NCBI GenBank assembly: GCA_031835245.1
Contig: JAVKOQ010000245.1
Location: 1-30,000 of the forward strand
Direction: 5' to 3'
Source of the DNA: Balamuthia mandrillaris
Lineage: Eukaryota > Discosea > Longamoebia > Balamuthiidae
DNA: 30,000 bases
The position numbers and the translations under genes were made by a program. Below, in pieces: positions 1 to 7,427 of the stretch. Under the pieces are notes generated by a model. The model did no database searches. It had not been told where the DNA came from and was given only the letters and a program-made list of their open reading frames with translations. Positions within the stretch are counted from its first letter, which is position 1, and each line of letters starts with the position of its first letter.

Positions 1-165
1 ATCTCTGCAAGCAGATCTCTGGGAGATCACACTTGTAGCACTCGGGTTGAGGACACCTGGTGACGGACCTGGCCGCGCTTGCCGCAGGTCTTGGAGGTGT
101 ATTTCTCATCGCAGAGACAGACCGTACAGGACGGAAATTGCATGCAGAGTAGGTGCACCAAGGTC
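1..165 (-). pseudogene. Fanzor/TnpB-like C-terminal zinc-ribbon remnant (partial, window edge)
   Basis: Read on the minus strand from about 165 to 40, one frame gives DEKYTSKTCGKRG followed by QVRHQVSSTRVLQ. A neighbouring frame then continues with CDLPEICLQR. The order (acidic DE, TSKTC, x-x-Cys-Gly, a 10-15 residue spacer, C-x5-C, RD) is the hallmark of the OrfB/TnpB zinc ribbon that closes IS605-type TnpB and eukaryotic Fanzor nucleases, just before the last catalytic Asp. Here the second Cys of the first pair reads Arg, a single-base difference from Cys. A frameshift and a TGA lie between the two halves, so this is a decayed fragment. The RuvC-like core is not seen upstream, where a purine microsatellite intervenes. 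Other zinc-ribbon proteins are possible, but TSKTC next to an acidic residue is quite specific. Confidence 0.5.
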
Positions 166-215
166 AACCACAGACAACGGACGCGTCTCCGAAGGGCCGC
201 TGCTCGGCTTCTCAG

Positions 216-384
216 GAAAAGAAGGGAAGGAAAGAAAAGAAAAGAAAAGAAAAGAAAAGAAAAGAAAAGGAAAGGAAAGAAAAGAAAAGAAAAGGAAAGG
301 AAAGGAAAGAAAAGAAAAGAAAAGGAAAGAAAAGAAAAGAAAAGAAAAGAAAAGAAAAGAAAAGAAAAGAAAAGAGAAGAAAAC
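216..384. repeat. (GAAAA)n purine microsatellite
   Basis: About 170 bp consist almost only of GAAAA and GAAAGG units on the plus strand. Every long open frame across it encodes Lys/Glu/Arg or Ser/Phe/Leu low complexity and is an artefact of the repeat. Confidence 0.95.
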
Positions 385-600
385 GAGTAGCAGAAAAGTG
401 TCAAGGCGAATGAGAGCAAAAGTTTATTCGCAGCAGCATGAGCATCCATTCCATTCACCCCACCCCACCACCCAACCCCCACCACTTTGCCATCGCAGAC
501 GTGGGAGAAGGCCTGTTTCAGGAAACATGCTCATTGTCCTGGACAGACTTACACGTTGTTTCTTGAGAATTTTCGTTTGTCCTTAGATGAAATTTCCTTC
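385..600. other. Unassigned spacer
   Basis: This holds a C-rich CACCCCACC tract near 455-485 and no recognisable coding motif on either strand. On the minus strand the text GAATAAACTTTTGCTC near 415-435 vaguely resembles the end of the local LINE tail, but it is too short to call. Confidence 0.5.
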
Positions 601-2091
601 CCATTTCTTTTCCTGCCAAAAAGTTTAAGGTAATCCTGACCTTCCAATGAACTATAGACCAATCTCACTCTGTACAGTCATCTACAAAGTTTATACTAAG
701 TTAGTTCAACTGAGACTAGAAACGATCCTTGATAATAATGCTAATATATTGTCAAATTTTCAAAATGGATTTAGGAAAAATGGCTCTTCACATTCTAATA
801 TTACATCCCTGTGCTGCATTATAGAGGATGCACATGCAACACCAGGTAAACCCTTACACACACTCTATGTAGATATTCAAAAAGCCTTTGATTCTGTACC
901 ACATGAAGCCTTATTTAAAGTACTTAAATTGTATGGTCTGGATGAATCTGTGGTAGAAATTTTTAAAGGAATATACAATAACTCTAGGAAGCATGGAAGT
1001 TCTTCTGCATTTTATCAATCTTTGGAAGTAATGTAAAAGCAAAGAAAAGAGAAGAAAGGAAAGGGAAAGAAAAAGGATAGCAAGATGATACAAAGTTAGT
1101 CTGAAATCTCATTCAACACCTTTCACTTGTGAACTATCATAACAATTGGAAAGGCATCGAAGATGAGGGAGTAAGAGAAGTAAGAGTACACTATGTATGT
1201 ACAATGCTTACTTTTTATGTATAGATTGGTGTTGCTCTCAGAGCAAATAAACTTCTTATTACTACAATAACTCTACAGCAACAGTTATAACACCACAGGG
1301 AGACTCAGGTTTACAATCAAAAGAGGGGTCAAACAAGGAGATCCCCTTTCACCCTTATTATTCATTCTCTTTTTGAACCCATTATAGACTTTAGCAAACT
1401 CCAATCGGAGATATAATACTAGAAGCGGTCACAATATTGCAATTATTGCTTTTGCAGATGACATTGTACTCTTGGCGGACTCAGCAGAAAACAATGTTAA
1501 CCTTTTTAACAACCTTCACTCCTTTTTACAACTCTTTTCTAGCAATCAGCTCTATAAAAGAGAAATCTGCCAAAATCATACTTCATCAAGAAGGCAATGA
1601 ATACCCTATTCTCATACTTGCTCCCTCAGAACATTTCTTTATACCTTGGAGTTCCTATTTCCTTGGATAATGACCAAGCTAAACTTAACCAGGAAGTTAT
1701 TAGCAAATTTAATAAAGTAGCAAATGCTATCCTTGCAAGATGACTTCCAGCACGCCTTAAAGCAACTCTGCTCAATGAGATTGCAATAAGACAAGTAGAA
1801 TATATCACTTATACCCACCATCTTTCTAAAACAACCATCAAAACCATTAACCAAAAAGCAAGGTCAGTGTTGTTACGAGCACTAGCCATCAAAAACAAAT
1901 ATGAGATAACCATTTTTTATAAGGAAGATGAAATAAAACTGCTAGACTTAAAAAATTTGCAATGCCTGAACCTATGCTCTCATCTTATAGACAATACACT
2001 ACGCCGGCCAGAGCTCTTGGCTTCACAATTACTTAGGGACAACATCAATCATAAGAATAGCATCTTTTTGCGTTGTTATACCACTTTCCCA
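600..2091 (+). mobile_element. LINE fragment A: non-LTR reverse transcriptase, degenerate
   Basis: The plus strand encodes a LINE-type reverse transcriptase in several frames. NYRPISLCTVIYK (from about 650), QNGFRKNGSS and the motif A text DIQKAFDSVPHEAL (about 869-910) lie in one frame. Motif B, RGVKQGDPLSPLLF, is near 1322-1365, and motif C, AFADDIVLLADS, near 1447-1483. The post-RT region, including LGVPISLDN and RLKATLLNEIAIRQVEY, continues to about 2085. Frames change after motif A, between B and C, and again after C, and a TGA interrupts the thumb region near 1741, so it is dead. The 5' ORF1/endonuclease part and a 3' tail are absent. A second, younger LINE tail (987-1262) is inserted between motifs A and B. 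Clade cannot be assigned by eye. Confidence 0.85.
987..1262 (+). mobile_element. LINE fragment B: 5'-truncated 3' tail inserted in LINE A
   Basis: The 276-bp segment is bracketed by a 13-bp direct repeat, TACAATAACTCTA, at 974-986 and 1263-1275. This is the target-site duplication expected of target-primed reverse transcription. Its last 120 bp (from GATGAGGGAGTAAGAG near 1163) match the 3' end of LINE C at 3671-3790 on the other strand and the tails at about 2190-2230 and 7343-7427. The end reads AGCAAATAAACTTCTTATT and then TAC. It has no coding capacity, only the 3' UTR of the family. Confidence 0.85.

Positions 2092-2189
<98 letters not shown>
2092..2189. repeat. Expanded (TAC)n / (AGT)n tail microsatellite
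   Basis: About 32 uninterrupted triplets read AGT on the plus strand and TAC on the minus strand. They sit exactly at the 3' end of minus-strand LINE D, where other copies of the family carry only two to five TAC units. This is therefore an expanded LINE tail and not an independent satellite. Confidence 0.9.
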
Positions 2190-2620
2190 ATAGTAGTAAT
2201 AAGAAGTTTATTTGCTCTAAGGAAGTATGTACAGATCAAAGTTTGCTGATGAACTTGCAATACTTCTTGCTGTTTCATTCCACACAGCTTCGACGTTCTT
2301 CTACCATGATTTGGAAAGCTCTGTCATATATACTCCATATGACAAGGTAGACTTGACAATAGCCTCTGCAGCAATCTGGGCAGTGTGTGTACCAAGGCCT
2401 TGGGCAATGGCTCCCTGCTGCCTAAGGCTGTAAAGGGCCTTGGTGATCCTTTCCTTGGCATGGGTACTCCATTCACTACTTTCTTCAAACGACAGTCCAA
2501 GGTACATGGCCTTCTTCATACGTTTCACAGCCTCCCTTTTAAGACGCCACTCTTGAAAGCAAGCCTTCTTTCCTTGTACCAGCACCACTGATTTCTTTGC
2601 AATGAACTGAAGTCTGGCTA
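2092..2620 (-). mobile_element. LINE fragment D: post-RT region and 3' tail
   Basis: On the minus strand the text LQFIAKKSVVLVQGKKACF (from about 2618) matches LQFNAKKSVVLVHGKK of LINE C, so the two belong to one family. It continues as YLGLSFEESSEWSTHAKERI and further thumb-region sequence to a stop near 2301. A short 3' UTR follows, ending in AGCAAATAAACTTCTTATT and the long TAC tail. The catalytic RT domain is not present (5' truncation, typical of LINE copies). It lies between LINE A and the gag linker of the LTR fossil at 2625-3666. Confidence 0.8.
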
Positions 2621-2624
2621 TTGA

Positions 2625-3666
2625 GATGGAAGACGGTTGTGGCTGTGTGCTGTCAAGAGCTTGTGACTGTTGAGATAGGGCTAATAGAGTTCGAGTAGGG
2701 GTACACGTGTGTTGCTGTGTGTCACAACTGTGTGTAGAAGGGGGAAAAGTGCTGATCTATTTGGTGGAAGATGCAGCCAAGGTGTCACTCAGGGTCGTAG
2801 CATTGGCGAGAACGCCAGTGAGTGAGTGTGATGTAGAAGAGAGTGACAAGGGAGGGGACACATGTGAGGGAGGAGTGAAAGAGCTGTTGAGAGAAGAGTA
2901 AGGGGTAGAAGAGTGCCCTAGTGTGGCTGTAAGGAAGGTGGGGAAAGCAAAAGAGTTGTTGATTCATTCTTCCAAAGCCTGTCTAGCATGCTTAGTGGTG
3001 GAGGGAGCAGTGTGAGTGCTGTTCTCCGATCCCGAGATGGGGGTAGGTTGTGTATAAGGGGAAAGAGTGGGGGAAAGTGATTTGAAGGGGGAAAGCTGTG
3101 ACATAGAAGCCAGAGATGCGTTGAAGGTAGAGGCGTAGTCAGCCAACCGCTGTAGAGTGGAGATTAGCTCTTTGTACTTCTTCAACCGTTCTTGAAAGCG
3201 TGTGAGGACGTCGTGGATTTTCTCCATTCTAGCTGCTAGAGCGGTGTATTCCTTCTCTTTCTGTTGTTTGATCTCCTTGGAAGTTTTGTAGGAGCAGTCG
3301 AGTGTGAGTTGGAGCGATTGTTGTACCAACCCAAGGTAGTGGTTGGTTTCGATGTTGATTGTCTCATGGAGGGTGTTGAGCATGGTGGCTTCCATGATTA
3401 ATCAATGTGCAGGGCAAAAGAAAAAATGGTTCACTTTGTTCAATCAAAAAATGTTGGTTAAGTCCAACTTAACAAAAGAAAGGGACAAATGATCAGAAAG
3501 GAGTGTATTCCAGAAGAAAGAAAGAAAAACAACAGGAGGGGATCTCTGTTGTTGCTTTAGAGTACACTGAGAGAAAGGGAAAAGAGAGAAGGGAAAGAAT
3601 GAAGGAATATGAGGAAGGCATTCTACATGAGGAGTCTTGAAATAAGTGTTGATGATTTTACCAACA
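2625..3666 (-). mobile_element. Short LTR retroelement fossil: one LTR plus N-terminal gag
   Basis: On the minus strand an LTR (3666 to 3452) is followed by a leader and a gag reading frame starting at 3395 with MEATMLNTLHETINIE. This resembles the gag start MEATAALDTLREQLRK of the element at 12184-13755. A coiled-coil N-terminus leads into a Ser/Thr/Pro-rich linker reaching about 2630. No second LTR and no pol domains are seen. The element is broken, with a few breaks, and is clearly more divergent and older than its relative at 12-13.8 kb. LINE fragments flank it on both sides. Confidence 0.75.
3452..3666 (-). repeat. LTR of the gag-bearing fossil
   Basis: The 215-bp repeat reads TGTTGGTAAAATCATCAACA at one end and TTAACCAACA at the other on the minus strand. 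Internal blocks such as CTCAAGACTCCTCATGT match the LTRs at 12184-12418 and 13522-13755. A T-run follows the inner end, as in the related copy. Confidence 0.8.
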
Positions 3667-4400
3667 TTTGTTTAGTAGTAGTAATAAGAAGTTTATTTGC
3701 TCTGAGCAACACTAATCTATAAAAAGTAAGCATTGTACATACATAGTGTACTCTTACTTCTCTTACTCCCTCATCCTCAATGGGCAGTCCATCGCAACGA
3801 ATAGCATTCAAAAGTTCTTTCCTTGGGTTGGTAATCGCTAAGCTCCGTTGTTGTCCAACCAAACATCTTTCATTTGTCAAGAAGTTATGCCATAGCCATG
3901 CTCTTGTTCCTCTTTCTCCTTCAGCTGCATACTCCACCTTCTTTCCATGTACAAGCACCACTGATTTCTTTGCATTGAACTGAAGTCCCAGACCATTCAC
4001 TGCCTCCACTGCTACATTCAATCTTCTCTGAAGCTCAAACAGATCGCTGCCACCACTGCCAAGTCATCTGCAAACAACAAGCAAACATTCCTTGCTTTAT
4101 CTCCTCTTTCCTTCTCCTCTGCCGCTTGTAGCTTTCTTGCTACCACATCAATGTATACATTGAACAAGAATGGAGACAAAACGCCTCCTTGCTTAACTCC
4201 TCTTTCCACCAGAAATTCCTCAGAGAGCTGCCCGTTCATGCGAATAACACTTGTCATACCACGAGGAGTTGCAAGACAAATCTTCTGCTTGGCTTTTGCA
4301 GAAGTCGCCTGCTGCCAATTCACAACCCATGCAGGAGAGATGCTGCAGTTTCTGATTAGAGTTACAGAGTAGACTCCTACAACTAGCAACACTTGCTAAC
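3667..4400 (-). mobile_element. LINE fragment C: RT motifs B and C, thumb and 3' tail
   Basis: The minus strand encodes MNGQLSEEFLVERGVKQGG with LSPFLFNVYIDVV (motif B, about 4165-4245), then LLFADDLAVVA (motif C, about 4046-4080). It continues in a shifted frame with LQFNAKKSVVLVHGKK and ends in the family tail with three TAC-type units at about 3671. Motif A and everything 5' of it are missing, so it is a 5'-truncated and frameshifted copy. The 5' boundary with the CDC6-like pseudogene is uncertain, between 4280 and 4400. The 3' end abuts the outer edge of the LTR at 3666 almost exactly. Confidence 0.8.
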
Positions 4401-4800
4401 AAGGAGAAGCATATCTGGATCTCTCAAAAAGGTTGATTAAAGTGTTAAAGGGAGCAAACAAGAGGCCAGCCATTTCATCCATCAGCACATCCACTTCATC
4501 AACAATTACCACAAGCTTATTCTTTCCTAGTACCTCAATGGTAGTTTTAGCCTTCAGCCATGATGGTATCTATAGTTGTTTACCAGGCGGGAAGCATAGA
4601 AGATAGGGAATTGGAACAACACCATTGGAGCTTGTTGGCAAACAATGATGACAGGGCCTTATAAAAGGCAGTAGGCGAGCCAGCAAGAGAATTGGCATTG
4701 ATCGAAACAACCTTAAAGCCCCCTTCTTTTAACTCCTTCTCCAGTTGGATCAGCCAGGTCGTCTTCCTGTCTGCACAATGCCAGTCCAATTGGGGAAATA
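4400..4800 (-). pseudogene. CDC6/ORC1-like AAA+ ATPase pseudogene fragment
   Basis: On the minus strand the text GIVQTG, shifting into KTTWLIQLEKELKEGGF (about 4785-4720), is a Walker A motif and the following helix. It runs into VVSINANSLAGSPTAFYKAL, and about 90 residues after Walker A comes KLVVIVDEVDVLMDEMAG (about 4530-4460), a Walker B with DE, then LINLFERSRY. Walker A, the INxxxLxSPxxxY strand and VDEVDxL at this spacing are typical of the origin-recognition/CDC6 initiator clade, which loads MCM helicase at replication origins. At least one frameshift sits in Walker A and a second change of frame before Walker B. The 3' side is cut by LINE C. It may be a host gene relic or a retrocopy. 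An NTPase of another AAA+ clade is the main alternative. Confidence 0.5.
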
Positions 4801-5251
4801 GAGAAAAACGAGCAAAAACAGGTTATATAATAAATTTATTATCCTTTTTTTAGTACTAAAAGGAAGAAAATATATCATATTGTGCTCACTTTCACACTTG
4901 GAAGCACCAAGAGAAGGGTCGATCACTTTTGAAAAAGAGAGAGTGATGTTGCCACCAATGTCAGTGTTGAGATGTTGGTTGTAGAATCGTACTGGAAAGT
5001 TGCATAGTAGATCAATCATCTCCAAACTCTTCCACATAGGCAATAACTTCTTCTGGTTCATATTTAAAATGAAGTGTTGCATGAAAGGAAAGGGGGGATG
5101 ACAATAGAGTTTATAAGTTAGATAGTTGTGCTAGGCAATGTTGAGTGTGTTACTAGCAAAGGCAATTGTAATGATGTTGCTTGTATGGGGTCTCTTGGTA
5201 GAGAACAGAACCAACACCATTCTGGAAGGCATCAGTTCCAATGAGAAAAGG
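4801..5251. other. Unassigned region, possible further exon of the AAA+ pseudogene
   Basis: On the minus strand a frame from 5082 to about 4905 reads NQKKLLPMWKSLEMIDLLC and then FYNQHLNTDIGG, ending near GASKCE before an AT-rich stretch that looks like an intron (possible donor GTGAGC). It could be an upstream exon of the AAA+ pseudogene, but I recognise no domain. Nothing is seen in 5083-5251. Confidence 0.3.
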
Positions 5252-5740
5252 GTGTTGATGTTTAGACAGGTGTTTTGATAGCTGTTTAGATAGCTGTATA
5301 GATAGATGTTTATACAGCTATTTAAACACCAAAGAACCATAATAGTGTTCAAATTGTTTTTTTTTTCGAACCAATTCCAAATCAAAAGACTTATCCACAT
5401 TCTCTGCTATTGTTCTGCTGTTCGTTTTCTGATCCTCAGTCCCAGTCTTGGCTCCATGTTCTCGTTCTTGTTCTCATGCTTGTTCTTGTTCTTGTTCTTA
5501 TTCTTGTTCTCACTCTCATTCATGTTTTCATTCTTGTTCTTGTTCTTGTTCTTGTTTTCATTCTCATTCTTGTTCTCATTCTTGTTCTTGTTCTTGCTCT
5601 TGTTCATGTTCTCATTCTTGTTCTTGGTTTTATTCTCATTCTCATTCTTGTTCTCATTCTCATTCTCATCCTTGTTCTTGTTCTTGTTTTTGTGCTTATT
5701 CTTGTTTTCATTCTCATTCTTGTTCTCTGCTATGCCACTG
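5252..5740 (-). repeat. Composite repeat, copy 1 (inverted relative to copy 2)
   Basis: Three parts lie in order. First is an array of 12-bp units (5252-5331) such as AAACAGCTATCT and AAACACCTGTCT, most carrying a CANNTG core. Second is a unique segment (about 5332-5457) containing CAAATTG and CCAAAGAACCATAATAGTG. Third is a hexamer microsatellite of TTCTTG/TTCTCA units (about 5458-5740). The reverse complement of the whole corresponds part by part to 13756-14120. No terminal inverted repeats, coding sequence or obvious target duplication are visible. The long Ser/Leu/Phe open frames here come from the microsatellite. Confidence 0.8.
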
Positions 5741-5900
5741 GCTTACCTATAGCGACAGGGAAAAAAGATGAAGGATTTAGTATTTAAACAACATGATAAG
5801 AGAAAGATAACAAGCAAAAGAAATACCTGGCTTTGGATGATAATCTAAAGGCAAAAAAAGTCAGTTAATGATGAGAAGGAAAAACAACAAAGAGGCAGAT

Positions 5901-5902
5901 AA

Positions 5903-5966
<64 letters not shown>

Positions 5967-5985
5967 AAGAAAGAAAGAAAGAAAG
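5901..5985. repeat. (GAAA)n microsatellite
   Basis: About 21 tetranucleotide units with one GATA interruption. Confidence 0.95.
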
Positions 5986-6145
5986 GAAAAAAGTGATGGT
6001 TGTTAGTCGTGGTGTGAAACAGTAAGCAAAGGAAAATAGACTGAAAAGCAACTCAGAGATGGAAAGATCTCTTAAAGGGAGAGGATGGGATGGGAGACGG
6101 GAGATGGGACGAGAGGGAAGAGGGGAGATAGGAGAACAAAAGAAA

Positions 6146-6210
6146 GGAGAGAGCAGAAAGCAGAGAGCAGAGAGGAAAGAGCAGAGAGGAGAGAGCAGAG
6201 AGCAGAGAAC
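6146..6210. repeat. GAGAGCAGA minisatellite
   Basis: Imperfect tandem units of 7-9 bp (GAGAGCA, GAGAGGA, GAAAGCA) run head to tail over about 65 bp. Confidence 0.7.
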
Positions 6211-6829
6211 AGGATGTATGATAGAGGACCTGACTAGCACTATGAGAGAAAAAGGGAGAAGCAGTTGAAAAAGAACAAGATACTAATGGTGTTGTATCAT
6301 GGACTGGACTGGTCCTCAGACATAGAAAGAGAGAAAAATAAGAAAGAAAAACAGAGATTCAAAGACAAAAGAGACAGAGAACATCAAAAGAGAGGAAAGA
6401 GAAGCAAAAAATACTATATAGTGAGTTTGTAAATAGCTTGCTTCTTGTCTTTATCACTTTCCATCTCAATGCTTTGTTGTTAACAAGCTGCTGGTTCCTT
6501 ATTGGTTTTTCTGCATGTCGACAAGAGAAAAATGAGTGAGTGGGAGAGTGGTGAGTTGGGCACAGGCACAACAAAGAGGTGTTTGACTACATTGGGGGTG
6601 GTGCTGGAAGGGTGAGCAAAAGGTTTGAGCAGAGGGCTGCCACCTTCACCAAGAGTGACGTACCACTTAGACGCCAAGTGGTAGTAGTAATGCTGATGTC
6701 AACAGCCAAGAAAGACAAGGGGTGGTGCTTCCTGGAAGAGCTGGCAGGTTTAAGTACACTTTCATTATCATCACTATAGCTGACTATGGAGTCTCTGAGG
6801 TGTCATCATCACTGCTGCTGTCTTCTCAG

Positions 6830-7060
6830 CCACTGTTCAGATCTACTGCGTAGAAGACAGGGACAATAGAGTAGACGTAAGCATGTGTGAGAAGAGGGTA
6901 AAATATTTGGGAGTAGGAGTCAGAGAGAGCACACTCCTTGAAGGCGTTAGGCACTTGCATTTGAAGAGAAAAACCAAAACCTCACTATAAACTAAGAAGG
7001 ATGACGACACGCGAAAAAGAGCTTGGACCATCGGTCAAAGAGCTCTAGGCGGGATAAGAA
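6830..7060 (+). mobile_element. LINE fragment E: probable RT thumb region
   Basis: The plus-strand frames read DRDNRVDVSMCEKRVKYLGV, then RESTLLEGVRHLHLKRK, and after a stop KKDDDTRKRAWTIGQRALGG. The KYLGV block followed by a helical H-x-x-x-(K/R)-rich region matches the part of LINE polymerases just after the catalytic palm, the position of YLGLSFEESS in LINE D. It is interrupted by a stop near 6987, has no visible tail and meets the Gypsy fossil at about 7060. The similarity is short, so this is a tentative call. Confidence 0.4.
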
Positions 7061-7342
7061 CAATAAGCCTCTATCGAACACCTTAAGGTTACACGGGACG
7101 AGCTCCTCGAATCTTTGGGCAAACACCAGACGACTAACGAGGAGGAACTCTTCACCCAACTTACGGCCACCAAACGGGAACTCTACTCCGCGGAGCAACG
7201 TATCCAGGAACTGGATCATGCTCTACAGCAAGCGAAATGGAAGGACCCCCTATACCTTTCCAAACAGCTCGACAGCCTCGAGCACCAAACGTCCAACATA
7301 TCCTACCTCGTAGAGGTTGTTGACGTTTTACTCAAGCGCACC

Positions 7343-7427
7343 TACACTATGTATGTACAATGCTTACTTTTTATGTATAGATTGGTGTTGCTCTCAGAGC
7401 AAATAAACTTCTTATTACTACTACTAC
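7343..7427 (+). mobile_element. LINE 3'-tail insertion inside the Gypsy gag frame
   Basis: These 85 bp match the family tail seen at 1176-1262 and 3671-3760, including AGCAAATAAACTTCTTATT and a (TAC) run. A 14-bp target duplication differing at one base flanks it: TACTCAAGCGCACC at 7329-7342 and TACTCAAGTGCACC at 7428-7441. Insert plus duplication add 99 bp, a multiple of three with no stop, so the open frame runs through it. Confidence 0.9.

Larger units (their letters stand above)
5741..6829. other. Low-complexity purine-rich spacer
   Basis: About 1.1 kb is dominated by AG-rich plus-strand sequence. It includes (GAAA)n at 5901-5985 and a GAGAGCAGA-type minisatellite at 6146-6210. The open frame at 6579-6779 (FDYIGGGAGRVSKRFEQRA) has no recognisable domain and no matching codon context, and I do not call a gene here. 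Confidence 0.6.

Noticed and set aside
47-586. Long Lys/Glu/Arg open frames across 47-586, and the opposite Ser/Phe/Leu frame
   Set aside because: They are read through a (GAAAA)n microsatellite and have no domain or start context.
5306-5787. Three overlapping plus-strand frames rich in Phe/Leu, Leu/Val and Cys/Ser
   Set aside because: All three frames stay open because the hexamer TTCTNN repeat has no stops. The same repeat is part of a non-coding composite unit found again at 13756-14120.
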